Below are positions 8,742-19,882 of a DNA stretch of 64,000 nucleotides, one piece after another; the first letter of the stretch is position 1; every line of letters starts with the position of its first letter. The notes below the pieces were generated by a model, which saw only the letters and a list, made by a program, of their open reading frames with translations, searched no databases and had not been told where the DNA came from. The DNA is taken from contig CAVVBC010000030.1 of NCBI GenBank assembly GCA_963746325.1, positions 1 through 64,000 on the forward strand, read 5' to 3'. The translations under genes were made by a program, and so were the position numbers. The DNA comes from RPQJ01 sp963746325. GTDB taxonomy: Bacteria > Pseudomonadota > Gammaproteobacteria > Steroidobacterales > Steroidobacteraceae.

Positions 8742-9557
8742 TTACGGAGGGGGTTGCTGCGGCGCAAGATCGGCCGCCAGAGGCTTGTTTTTCCACTTGG
8801 GTACGACCACGCCCAGGGTCAGCAGCATGCGGAACGCCTCGTCCACGGTCATGTCGAGTCGAACCACTTCGTCGCGGGGCACCATGACGATGAAACCGGT
8901 GGTGGGATTGGGGGTGGTCGGCACGAACACGCAGACCACGTCCTGCGCCGTTTTCGCCTGCACCTCTTCCAGTTCCTCGGACGTGATGAATCCCACGCTG
9001 AAGATGCCCTGCCGCGGAAACTCGACCATCACGACCTGCTTGAACGACTTGCCTTTGTCGGTCAGGACAGTCTCGCTGAACGTCTTGGCGCCACCGTAGA
9101 CCGCGCCGATCACGGGAATGCGGCGGACGAGGTTCTCGAACCCCTCGACGATCTGGCCGCCGAAAAGATTGCGGACCACCACGCCGGTGACGACCAGCAG
9201 CAGGAACGACAGGACGATGCCTACGCCGGGCACGTACTGGCCCACCAGCGCCTCGGGGCGCCACGACGGCGGCAGCAGCACCAGCGACTGGTCGAGGATG
9301 CCGGACAGGAACCGGATGACCCAGACCGTCACCATGACGGGGATCCAGATCAGGAGACCGGCAATCAGGTAATTGCGCAACTGTCGCGCAGGATGCCGAC
9401 GCCCGTTGGCGTTGCCTGTTGCGGTTTCGTCGCCTGCAGCCGTGGGTTTCAATTCAGGCAATGGCGTCCACTCCGCGGCACGGGCCCGCAGCCCGTCGTA
9501 TTCTTCAACGTTTGCTGGCGGCTTTCCGCGCCGGCTTCTTCGCCGCGGGCCGGGCAC
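8742..9557 (-). CDS. DUF502 family membrane protein
   Basis: 271 residues as drawn. A hydrophilic N-terminal ~60 residues is followed by two transmembrane helices (LRNYLIAGLLIWIPVMVTVW and GIVLSFLLLVVTGVVVRNL) and a soluble C-terminal domain with the DUF502 phrases ENLVRRIPVIGAVYGGAKTF and FVPTTPNPTTGFIVMV. Function is unknown; it often sits between fmdB and aspS, as here. The ATG at 9557 lies 53 bases inside fmdB; no other ATG precedes the first helix, so an internal TTG may be the real start. The C-terminus is proline-rich (APQQPPP). Confidence 0.85.
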   Translation of the reverse strand: MPGPRRRSRRGKPPANVEEYDGLRARAAEWTPLPELKPTAAGDETATGNANGRRHPARQLRNYLIAGLLIWIPVMVTVWVIRFLSGILDQSLVLLPPSWRPEALVGQYVPGVGIVLSFLLLVVTGVVVRNLFGGQIVEGFENLVRRIPVIGAVYGGAKTFSETVLTDKGKSFKQVVMVEFPRQGIFSVGFITSEELEEVQAKTAQDVVCVFVPTTPNPTTGFIVMVPRDEVVRLDMTVDEAFRMLLTLGVVVPKWKNKPLAADLAPQQPPP

Positions 9558-9948
9558 GAGCCACCGGCTTCGCGACGGGCTTCGCCGCCGGCTTCTTCAT
9601 GGCAGCGCCTTTCGACTTTTGCGAACTGCCCGAGTCGGACTTCGACTCGGGCTTCGGCTCGGGCTTCTTTTCAGCCGACGCATCCGTCTTCGCTGCCTTG
9701 TCCGCAGCTGCGGCCTCGGCGGGAGGACCGTCGTCCTTGCCGGCCAGGTTGCGCTTGCGCTCGTTCTCGGACTTGAAGTCGGTCTCGTACCAGCCGCTGC
9801 CCGCGAGCCGGAACATCGGGGCTGAAATCAGCCGCTTGAGCGAGTGCTTGCCGCACTCGGGGCACTCGCGCAGCGGCTTGTCGGAGAACTTCTGCAGCGC
9901 CTCCAGGTGGTGCTGGCACTTCTGGCACTGGTATTCGTAGATCGGCAT
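9505..9948 (-). CDS. FmdB-type zinc-ribbon protein with long basic tail
   Basis: 147 residues. The first ~45 residues are the FmdB regulatory zinc ribbon: MPIYEYQCQKCQHHLE, then ECPECGKHSLKRLI, giving two CxxC pairs for one zinc. A conserved FRLAGSGWYETDFK segment follows. From about residue 75 the protein is a low-complexity Lys/Ala/Pro/Ser tail ending in histone-H1-like KKPARKAASKR. The role of FmdB proteins is unsettled; nucleic-acid or ribosome association is possible from the basic tail. The 3' end overlaps the annotated start of DUF502, and the cluster continues to aspS. Confidence 0.88.
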   Translation of the reverse strand: MPIYEYQCQKCQHHLEALQKFSDKPLRECPECGKHSLKRLISAPMFRLAGSGWYETDFKSENERKRNLAGKDDGPPAEAAAADKAAKTDASAEKKPEPKPESKSDSGSSQKSKGAAMKKPAAKPVAKPVARARPAAKKPARKAASKR

Positions 9949-9999
9949 GGTGCTCTGGCGCGGTGAACCGGGCTGTAGGGTAGTCCAATCGGCCGCGGA

Positions 10000-12588
<2,589 letters not shown>

Positions 12589-12622
12589 GGGGGCTGCAGT
12601 CCGTAGGACGTGATGCGCCCAG

Positions 12623-12650
12623 ATTTGGGGCCGGAGCCGCGAACTAAAAG
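12623..12650 (-). promoter_or_regulatory. Candidate sigma-32 heat-shock promoter of clpB
   Basis: Reading the minus strand, CTTTTA (12650-12645), a 14-base spacer and CCCCAAAT (12630-12623) resemble the RpoH consensus CTTGAA-N13/14-CCCCATNT (4 of 6 and about 6 of 8 matches). The -10 lies about 35 bases from the clpB ATG. The -35 end abuts the G-rich heptamer repeat. The family is classically RpoH-controlled, so placement is sensible, but no transcription start is known. Confidence 0.4.
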
Positions 12651-12818
12651 GGGTTAGGGAGGGCTAGGGGCTAGGGGCTAGTCGGAACGCACGTCGGACG
12701 ACTTGGGCAGCCCTGCTTTAAAACGACTCAATAAATTCAAAAGTTATGAGACTGCTTTCGTTAGGGCAGCACTTCCTGCTACCTAGCCCCTAGCCCCTAT
12801 CCCTACCCCTATCCCCCT
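12650..12818. repeat. G-rich heptamer inverted-repeat element (copy 1)
   Basis: The clpB-ZIP intergenic space carries GGGCTAGGGGCTAGGGGCTAG at 12661-12681 (preceded by GGGGTTAGGGA) and its complement CTAGCCCCTAGCCCCTA at 12783-12799, followed by further CCCTA-type units to 12818. The inner part starts GTCGGAACGC. The 3-4 G runs every seven bases could form a hairpin or a G-quadruplex. A closely related, better preserved copy lies at 56801-56961. Nothing else is evident in this 230-base gap apart from the clpB promoter candidate. Confidence 0.8.
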
Positions 12819-12820
12819 TC

Positions 12821-13600
12821 CTAATGCATCCCCTGGTGCGTGAAGAACACCAGCGCGACACCCAGCGCGATGAACAGGACCTGGCCCAGGCTGGCCCGCA
12901 GGTCGACTCGTCGGTGCAGGCCGGGAATCAGGTCGGCGACGGCAACGTAGATGAAGCTCGCCGCGGCGAACGCGAGCGCGTACGGCAGGTATTCGAGGGC
13001 GGTGCCGAGCGCGAAATACGCGATCACGCCACCCACCACGGAGGTCAGGCTCGAGACCAGGTTCAGGGACAGGGCGCGCGCACGGCTGAAGCCGCCGTGC
13101 AGCAGGATCGCGAGGTCGCCCACCTCCTGCGGGATCTCGTGCGCGAACACAGCCAGCGCCGTCACGATGCCGAGTTGCGGATTGGTCATGAACGCGGCTG
13201 CGACCAGCACGCCGTCGAGCAGGTTGTGAAACGTGTCGCCCGCCAGGATGAGGTTGGCCGAGGCGCGGTCGCGCGCGTCGGGCGTCGGCGAATGCATCTC
13301 GCACGGGTCGTCGTGGCAATGTCGCCAGAGCACGAACTTCTCGAGCAGGAAGAACAGCAGGATGCCGGCGAGCAGCGCGAGCCCAACGTGGTGCGTGGCC
13401 TCCGGGCCCGCGCCTTCCAGCGCGTGCGGTATCAGGCCGAGGAACGCGGCGGCCAGCAAGGTGCCGGTGGCGAAGCTCACCAGGTGCGGCAGCAAGGCCG
13501 TACGCGCTTTCGCGCCGAGCGCCAGGAACACGCCGGCGGCCAGTGCGCTCAGCAAACCGCTCAGCGCCGTGAACACGACGATCAGTTGCAAGGTGCTCAA
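12821..13600 (-). CDS. ZIP family divalent-metal transporter
   Basis: 259-residue polytopic inner-membrane protein of the ZIP (ZupT-like) family importing zinc or related divalent metals. About eight hydrophobic helices are visible. The metal path motifs are present: GDTFHNLLDGV in TM4 and AHEIPQEVGD in TM5. The cytoplasmic loop between TM3 and TM4 is short and His/Cys-containing (LWRHCHDDPCEMH), a probable metal sensor. Stand-alone gene, codirectional with clpB but separated by the repeat. No metalloregulator site is obvious upstream. Confidence 0.92.
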   Translation of the reverse strand: MSTLQLIVVFTALSGLLSALAAGVFLALGAKARTALLPHLVSFATGTLLAAAFLGLIPHALEGAGPEATHHVGLALLAGILLFFLLEKFVLWRHCHDDPCEMHSPTPDARDRASANLILAGDTFHNLLDGVLVAAAFMTNPQLGIVTALAVFAHEIPQEVGDLAILLHGGFSRARALSLNLVSSLTSVVGGVIAYFALGTALEYLPYALAFAAASFIYVAVADLIPGLHRRVDLRASLGQVLFIALGVALVFFTHQGMH

Positions 13601-13642
13601 GGTTATTCGTTCTGCATGCGGGGCCGGCGGGAGACGGTCAGG

Positions 13643-14483
13643 TTAGCACGCGCCCCGTGCGGAATCGCCGCGGGCGCCCGCTGACGCTGGCGCCGTACCG
13701 GTGGCGTCGGGCGCGAGCCAGGCCAGCGTCGCCATGCGCCCGGTGCGGCCGCCGTCACGCCGGAAGGAGAAAAACCTCTCCCGGCTCGCCGTGCGTGCAG
13801 TATCCGCCGCCCGTGACAGCAACCACGCCGCTGCGCAGCAGCGCCTGCCGGGCGAGCTGGTACAGGTCCGCCTGATAACGGCCGGCTGCATTGCGCGTGA
13901 AGCCCGCTGCATTCGCCGCGTCGCGAGCGACAAAAGCTTCGCGCACTTCGGGACCCACTTCGAACGCCTGCGGCCCGATGGCAGGCCCGAGCCAGGCGAC
14001 CAGTTCTGCCGCGGGCGCCTGCAACGCGCTGACCGTTGCTTCGAGCACGCCAGCCACGAGTCCGCGCCAACCGGCATGCGCGACGCCTACGCGCGTGCCC
14101 GCGCGATCCGCGAACACGACCGGCAGGCAGTCGGCCGTCATCACGACGCAGACACGCCCCGGGACAAAGGCCACGGCGGCATCGGCACGCGGCGGCGGCG
14201 CGCCGACTTCGCCGGCCACGTCCGTGTGCACTGCGACGGCCGTCCCGTGCACCTGCTCGAGCCACATCGGTTCGGCCGGCAAGCCGGCCGCTGCCCGCAA
14301 CAGCGCGCGGTTGTCCCGCACGTGATCCGGCTCGTCGCCTACGTGTTGCGCCAGATTGAAGCTCGCATACGTTCCCGTGCTGAGACCGCCGCCGCGCAAG
14401 GTCGAGAGCGCGCGTACTTGCGCCGGGGCCTCCCAGTCGGGCGTCAACCAGGAACCGTGCGGCAACGCGCGGGCTGGACTCAT
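13643..14483 (-). CDS. pgeF: Purine nucleoside phosphorylase / laccase-domain protein YfiH (PgeF), one frameshift
   Basis: Cu-oxidase_4 family protein; members phosphorolyse adenosine/inosine and edit peptidoglycan precursors. Metal-site motifs are visible: EQVHGTAV, TADCLPVVFAD and GVAHAGWRG. From 14483 the first frame runs to GGGYCTHGEPGE and then loses the family ending. Removing one C from the CCC at 13780-13782 restores EPERFFSFRRDGGRTGRMATLAWL, the expected C-terminus, ending at 13643. So the locus is most likely one intact gene with a one-base insertion in a homopolymer. The ATG overlaps the rluD stop (ATGA), as in many gammaproteobacteria. Confidence 0.85.
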
Positions 14484-15445
14484 GCCTTGGCGGAAGCGAG
14501 GTCCGCCGCCAGCGTCGCGAGCAGGGACTTCATGTCCTGCGGCAATGGCGCCAGTGCCTCGAGCGGCTTGCCGGTGACGGGATGCTCGAGCTGCAGTTTC
14601 GCAGCGTGCAGGGCCTGCCGCGGAAACGCGCGCAGCGCCACGCGCAGTTCTTCGGTCGCACCCTTGGGTTGCGCGAGGCGGCCGCCGTACACGCGGTCGC
14701 CGACGATCGGGTAGCCGGCATGGGTGAGATGCACGCGGATCTGGTGCGTGCGCCCGGTCTCCAGTTGCACGCGCACGTGCGTGTGCGCGCGATAACGCTT
14801 GATGACCCGGTAATGCGTGACCGCGTCACGACCGCCCTGCCGGATCGCCATGCGCACGCGGTCGGTCGGATGGCGGTCGATCGGCGCGTCGATGGTGCCG
14901 CCCGCCGTCATGACGCCGCGAGTGATGGCCTCGTACTCGCGGTGGATGTCGCGTGCCTCGAGCATGCGCACCAGCGCGGTGTGCGCCTTGATCGTGCGCG
15001 CGATGATCAGCAGGCCGCTGGTGTCCTTGTCGAGCCGGTGCACGATGCCGGCCCGCGGCAGGCCAGCCAGCTGGGGGTCGCGCGACAACAGCGCGTTCTG
15101 CAACGTCTGGTCCGGATTGCCGGCGCCCGGATGGACGACCAGGCCCGGCGGCTTGTTGACGATGTAGACGTGCTTGTCCTCGTAAATCATCGCGAGCGGG
15201 ATGGCCTGGGCCTGCGCCGCGGTTTCCTCGGTGAGGGTGGCCGCCACCTCGACCGACTCGCCGCCGTTCAGCTTGTCCCGCGGCCGGATGGCCACGCCGT
15301 CGACGAGCACTTCGCCGGCATCGATCCACGTCTTGAGACGGCTGCGCGAGTAGTCGGGCAGCAACTGGGCCAGGGCCTGGTCCAGGCGCTGGCCTGCCAG
15401 GTTCGTGGGAATCTGCAAGCGAAGGTGAACGGTTGAGGTCGTCAT
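14480..15445 (-). CDS. rluD: 23S rRNA pseudouridine synthase D
   Basis: Forms pseudouridines 1911/1915/1917 in helix 69 of 23S rRNA. 321 residues from the ATG at 15445 (MTTSTVHLRLQIP), close to the usual ~326; longer in-frame starts upstream would run through the bamD promoter. Domains: S4 RNA-binding domain at about 15-80 (GQRLDQALAQLLPDYSRSRLK), catalytic domain with HRLDKDTSGLLII, the Asp at about residue 140 being the nucleophile, and the RTHQIRVH motif. Divergent from bamD across 58 bases; pgeF follows with a 4-base overlap. Confidence 0.96.
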   Translation of the reverse strand: MTTSTVHLRLQIPTNLAGQRLDQALAQLLPDYSRSRLKTWIDAGEVLVDGVAIRPRDKLNGGESVEVAATLTEETAAQAQAIPLAMIYEDKHVYIVNKPPGLVVHPGAGNPDQTLQNALLSRDPQLAGLPRAGIVHRLDKDTSGLLIIARTIKAHTALVRMLEARDIHREYEAITRGVMTAGGTIDAPIDRHPTDRVRMAIRQGGRDAVTHYRVIKRYRAHTHVRVQLETGRTHQIRVHLTHAGYPIVGDRVYGGRLAQPKGATEELRVALRAFPRQALHAAKLQLEHPVTGKPLEALAPLPQDMKSLLATLAADLASAKA

Positions 15446-15449
15446 GGTG

Positions 15450-15475
15450 TCGAATTCTATATACTTCACGCCCTT
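15450..15475 (+). promoter_or_regulatory. Possible -10 region for bamD in the rluD-bamD gap
   Basis: The 58-base divergent gap holds the only AT-rich stretch nearby (GAATTCTATATACTTC). TATACT at 15460-15465 is a good sigma-70 -10 element for bamD, implying a leader of roughly 30 bases. No well-spaced -35 is visible; TTGAGG at 15433-15438 is 21 bases upstream. Confidence 0.35.
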
Positions 15476-15503
15476 CCGCAGGGCCCGACCCCAGGATCTC
15501 CGC

Positions 15504-16631
15504 ATGGCTGCCGCCTTTTCCCCTCGTGTCCTCGCCACGGTCCTGCTCGCGTCGTCCCTGCTCGCGACGGCCGGCTGCAGCAGCCTCAAGTTCTGGGACA
15601 AGGGCGGCGAAAAAGTCATCGAAGGCTCGCCCGAGCAACTGTATCGGGACGCCATCAAGAACGTCAGGAACAGCAATTACCCGGCGGCGATCGAGCGTTA
15701 CGAGACGCTCGAGGCCCGCTACCCGTTCAGCGAGCAGGCGAAGCAGGGCCAGCTGGACCTGATCTACGCCTACTACAAGGCCCGGGCGAGCGAATCGGCG
15801 ATCGACCAGGCCGATCAGTTCATCCGCGAAAACCCCACGCACCCGCGCGTCGACTACGCCTATTACGTGCGCGGCCTGGTGTATTTCGAGTCCGGCGCCA
15901 ACTGGCTCGAGCGCCAGTTCAAGGTCGACATCGCCCAGCGCCCGCCGCACGAGGCCCGCAAGTCGTTCCAGGCCTTCCAGACGCTGGTCCAGCAATACCC
16001 CAAGAGCCCGTATGCGGTCGACGCCCGGCAGCGCATGATTTACCTGCGCAACCGCCTGGCCGATTACGAAGTCGCGGTGGCGCGCTTCTACGTCAAGCGC
16101 GGCGCGTATGTGGGCGCCGCGAACCGCGCCAAGGGTGTCATCGAGAACTTCGACGGCGCGCCTGCCGTCGATCCCGCGCTCAAGATCCTGGCAGCGTCGT
16201 ACCGCAAGCTCGGCATCGAAGACCTGGCTTTGGTCGCCGACAACGTCCGCAAGGCGAACGACGTCGCCAACGTGCCAGACCTGCCCAACACCGCAGCAGC
16301 CGGCGCGGGCGCCGCTGGTGCCACCGCGACGGCTGGCTGCAAGGCGGTCGCGGATGGGATTTCGGCGCGGCCCCGCCGCAGGCCGGCAAGTGGGAAGCCG
16401 CGGCCGGCATCACGGCCGCGGGCTCCACCGACGTCGATTTCGAAGGCGGCACCACGGCCAACATCAAGAGCAGCTTCGGCTTCATGGCGGGCGGCGGCTA
16501 CAACTTCACCGACCGCTTGCGCCTGGGCGGCAGCTTCCGTTACGACAGCAAGGACTACGACGCCGACGTGGTGGGCGACACCGCCGGCGAGGTCTACGCG
16601 ATCGACGGCAGCATCGACACGATGTCGGTGA
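15504..16631 (+). CDS. bamD: Outer-membrane assembly lipoprotein BamD, 3' end fused out of frame to a barrel gene
   Basis: Essential lipoprotein of the BAM complex that inserts outer-membrane proteins. Starts at 15504 (MAAAFSPRVLATVLL); lipobox LATAGC, Cys about 22. TPR-type helices follow with family phrases SPEQLYRDAIKNV, RFYVKRGAYVGAANRAKGVIENF and PDALKILAASY-like text, through about residue 262 (NVPDLPN). Normal BamD ends soon after. Here no stop follows: the frame runs to 16631 through ~100 Arg/Ala/Pro-rich residues that are the wrong-frame reading of an outer-membrane barrel gene. The true BamD end is therefore near 16290-16370 and its stop has been lost by a deletion, recombination or misassembly. 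Confidence 0.88.
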   Translation: MAAAFSPRVLATVLLASSLLATAGCSSLKFWDKGGEKVIEGSPEQLYRDAIKNVRNSNYPAAIERYETLEARYPFSEQAKQGQLDLIYAYYKARASESAIDQADQFIRENPTHPRVDYAYYVRGLVYFESGANWLERQFKVDIAQRPPHEARKSFQAFQTLVQQYPKSPYAVDARQRMIYLRNRLADYEVAVARFYVKRGAYVGAANRAKGVIENFDGAPAVDPALKILAASYRKLGIEDLALVADNVRKANDVANVPDLPNTAAAGAGAAGATATAGCKAVADGISARPRRRPASGKPRPASRPRAPPTSISKAAPRPTSRAASASWRAAATTSPTACAWAAASVTTARTTTPTWWATPPARSTRSTAASTRCR

Positions 16632-16963
16632 TGATCGACGCGGCCTACACCTTCATGACGGGACCGATATCGCCCTACATCGCCGGCGGCGTCGGCTGGG
16701 CCTGGGTGGACACCAACATCGCGAGCGCGCCACCCGAGGTCGGCTGCTGGTGGCATCCATGGTGGGGATACGTCTGCACCTCATGGCAGGACACGCGCAC
16801 GGTCGACGGCCTGGCCTACGAAGTCGGCATCGGCATGCGCTACGACTTCAGCAACGCGCTGGCGGCCGATGCGGCCTATCGCATGCGCTGGATGGATTTC
16901 GAGTACGCCACGGGCTCGCCTTCGACCGATACGCTGCAGCTCAGCCTGGTCTGGAAATTCTGA
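16331..16963 (+). pseudogene. Outer-membrane beta-barrel protein lacking its 5' end
   Basis: In the frame ending at 16963 a clear eight-strand-type porin sequence is readable: KWEAAAGITAAGSTDVDF, GFMAGGGYNFTDRLRLGGSF, SPYIAGGVGWAWVD, then LQLSLVWKF with the C-terminal Phe expected for BAM recognition. Alternating aromatic/hydrophobic strands continue throughout. The signal peptide and start codon are missing; the first in-frame ATG (16484) is inside the barrel. Its upstream sequence is the tail of bamD in another frame, so a piece carrying the start has been lost. It includes a Cys/Trp-rich loop (GCWWHPWWGYVCTSW). Function unknown. Confidence 0.75.
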
Positions 16964-17136
16964 CTTTCCGGCGCTGCGCAAGCAGCATAACGCACTGATT
17001 TAGATAGCAAATGCCCCGCCTTGGTGCGGCCGGCAGGGATTGCCTGCATCTTGTCGCCAAAACCCGACACACCCTCCCCTTTGGTTGCGCTGCACCGCAC
17101 ATAGAATCGCGCCCGGTCTCTTCCCTTGGGTGGTCG

Positions 17137-19882
17137 ATGAAGAAGCTGTCGGGTTTCCTGATCGTCGTCCTGTTCGCCATGCTCACGGTGGCGGCGTGGG
17201 GCTACGTCAATCGTCCGAGCACCGAGCCGGCCCTGCCGCGGGTGATCAACGGGTTTGCGTTCCAGCCGTACCAGAAAGACCAGAACGCAATCACGGGCAA
17301 CGACCCGACGGTCGAACAGATCGCGGGGGACCTGAAGCTGCTCGCGGGCACGACCCGCGCGGTGCGCACTTACAGCTCGCTCGGCATCACTCGGCGAGAT
17401 TCCGGTCCTGGCGCGCAAGCATGACCTGAAGGTCATGCTCGGCAGCTGGCTCGATGCCGACCGCGAGCGCAACGAGCGCGAGATCGAAGCCGTCATCCGG
17501 CTGGCGAAGCAGCACCGCAACGTCCACCGTGTGCTGGTCGGCAACGAAGTCGTGCTGCGCGGCGACCTGCCCGTCCCCGACCTGCTGGCACACCTCGATC
17601 GCGTGCGGGCCGCGACGCGACAGCCCGTGAGCACCGCCGAGCCCTGGCACGTCTGGATCAAGCATCCTGAGCTGGCCGCGCACGTCGACTTCATCACCGT
17701 GCACATGCTGCCGTACTGGGAAGGCGTCGAGGTCGAGTCCTCCGTCGGTTACGTCATCGCGAAGCTCGCCGAAGTGCAGCGCGCGTTCCCGGGCAAGCCG
17801 ATCGTGATCGGCGAAGTGGGCTGGCCGAGCGAAGGCCGCACGCGCGAATCGGCGGTGGCGACTACCGCCAACGAGGCGCTGTTCCTGCGTCGCTTCCTCG
17901 CGTACGCCGAGCAGCAGCGGCTCGAGTACTTCGTGATGGAAGCGTTCGACCAGCCGTGGAAAGCCGCGGCCGAAGGCAAGGTGGGCGCGTACTGGGGCGT
18001 GTACGACGCGGACCGCCAGCAGAAATTCGAGTTCCGCGCGCCGATCGTGCGCGTGCCGCACTGGCACGTGCTGGCCGCCGCCTCCGTGCTGGCCGCGGCG
18101 TTCATGCTGTGGCTGTTCTATTTCCACAGCCACTCGCTGCGTAATCGTGGCCGCAGCTTCCTCGCCGTGGTGGTGTACGCCACGGCCACGCTGCTGGTCT
18201 GGACGCTGTACGACTTCTCGCAGCAGTACCTGACCGTCGGCAGCGTGCTCGTCGGCGCGGTGCTGATGGTGGGCATGCTCGGGGTGATCGCCGTGCTGTT
18301 CGCGGAAGCGCACGAATGGGCCGAGGCCCGCTGGGCGGACAATCACAGTCGCCTGTTACGACCGTCGCGGGTGCCGGACAGCGAACTGCCGCGCGTATCG
18401 ATCCACGTCCCGGCCTACAACGAGCCGCCGGACATGCTGATCGAGACGCTCGACGCGCTCGCGCGGCTCGATTACCCCGATTTCGAAGTGCTGGTCATCG
18501 ACAACAACACGCTCGACGAGGCCGTCTGGCGTCCCGTCGAAGCGCATTGCGCGCAGCTCGGTGCGCGGTTCCGCTTCTTCCATGTGTCGCCGCTCGACGG
18601 CTTCAAGGCGGGCGCGCTCAACTTCGCACTGCGCCACACCGCACCCGACGCCGCCGTGGTGGCCGTGATCGACGCCGACTACATCGTGCGTCCCGAATGG
18701 CTGCGCGACCTTGCGCCCGCCTTCGCCAATCCGCGCACGGGCGTGGTGCAGGCGCCGCAGGACTACCGCGACGCCGGCGAGAGCGCGTTCAAGGCCATGT
18801 GCCACGCGGAGTATCGCGGCTTCTTCCACATCGGCATGGTCACGCGCAACGAGCGCAACGCGATCATCCAGCACGGCACCATGACGATGGTGCGGCGCGA
18901 ACTGCTCGAGCGCATCGGCTGGTCGGAGTGGTGCATCACGGAAGACGCGGAGCTCGGGCTGCGCATCCTCGACCTGGGGTACGAGACGACGTACATCCCG
19001 ACGAGCTACGGTCGCGGCGTGATGCCGGACACGTTCCTCGACTTCAAGAAGCAGCGCTCGCGCTGGGCGTTCGGCGCGATGCAGATCCTGCGCCGGCACT
19101 TCGACGCGCTCATCCACGGGCGCAACACCGGGCTGACCGCCGGGCAGCGCTACCACTTCGTCGCCGGCTGGCTGCCGTGGCTCGCCGACGGCTTCAACCT
19201 GCTCGTGAACATGGCGGCCCTCACCTGGTCGCTGGTCATGGTGCTGTTCCCGCGCCACATCGAGCCGCCCCTGCTGCTGTTCTCGGTGCTGCCGCTGTCG
19301 CTGTTCCTGTTCAAGCTGGTGAAGCTGCTGCACCTGTACCGGTCGCGCGTGGGCGCCACCTTCACACAGACCGTGGCGGCGGCAATCGCCGGTCTCGGCC
19401 TGTCGCATACCGTCGGCTCGGCGATGCTGAGCGGGTTCGTGAACAAGGACCGCCCGTTCTTCCGCACGCCAAAGCGCGCCTCCCGCCATGCCTGGCTGCA
19501 GTCGCTCGCCGCGGCGCGCGAGGAAGCGATACTCATGTGCGGTCTCTGGATTGCGGCTTACGCGGTGAGCAGCATTCCCGACATGGATGGTGACCTGCCG
19601 GGACTCATCGGCAGCCCCGACCTGACCGTGTGGGTGACGGTGCTGCTGGTGCAGTCGATTCCCTACGCCGCGACCGTCATCGTCTCGCTGGTGAGCAGCC
19701 TGCAGCTGCCCGGACACTGGATCGGCGAGGCGCGCGATGCGGCCATCCCGGTCCCGCTCGCCGACTTCGATGCAGAGGAGGCGGCAGCAAGCCACGCAAC
19801 TTCCACGCTACCCGTGACGGCGATATCGGGTAACAATGGCGGCGCCCTGCCGGCCACGGCCAAGCTCGATTCCGCTAAGTGA
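17137..19882 (+). CDS. GH17-GT2 cyclic/beta-1,3-glucan synthase (NdvB-like), one frameshift
   Basis: Large inner-membrane protein combining a periplasmic GH17 domain with a processive family 2 glycosyltransferase, as in Pseudomonas NdvB (beta-1,3-glucan). From 17137: signal anchor (KKLSGFLIVVLFAMLTVAAW); GH17 with RTYSSLG, acid/base in LVGNEV and nucleophile in VIGEVGWPSEG; several membrane helices; GT2 with DADYIV, TED in CITEDAEL and QRSRW (QxxRW); then more helices. The N-terminal frame ends at 17424 and the rest is read from about 17393 in the +1 frame (SLGEIPVLARKHDLKVMLGSWL), so one frame break near 17385-17395. The stop overlaps the next GTG (GTGA). Confidence 0.88.

Noticed and set aside
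6850..9099. 749-codon open frame opposite aspS and DUF502
   Set aside because: Antisense shadow with biased residue use; both genes on the minus strand have clear families.
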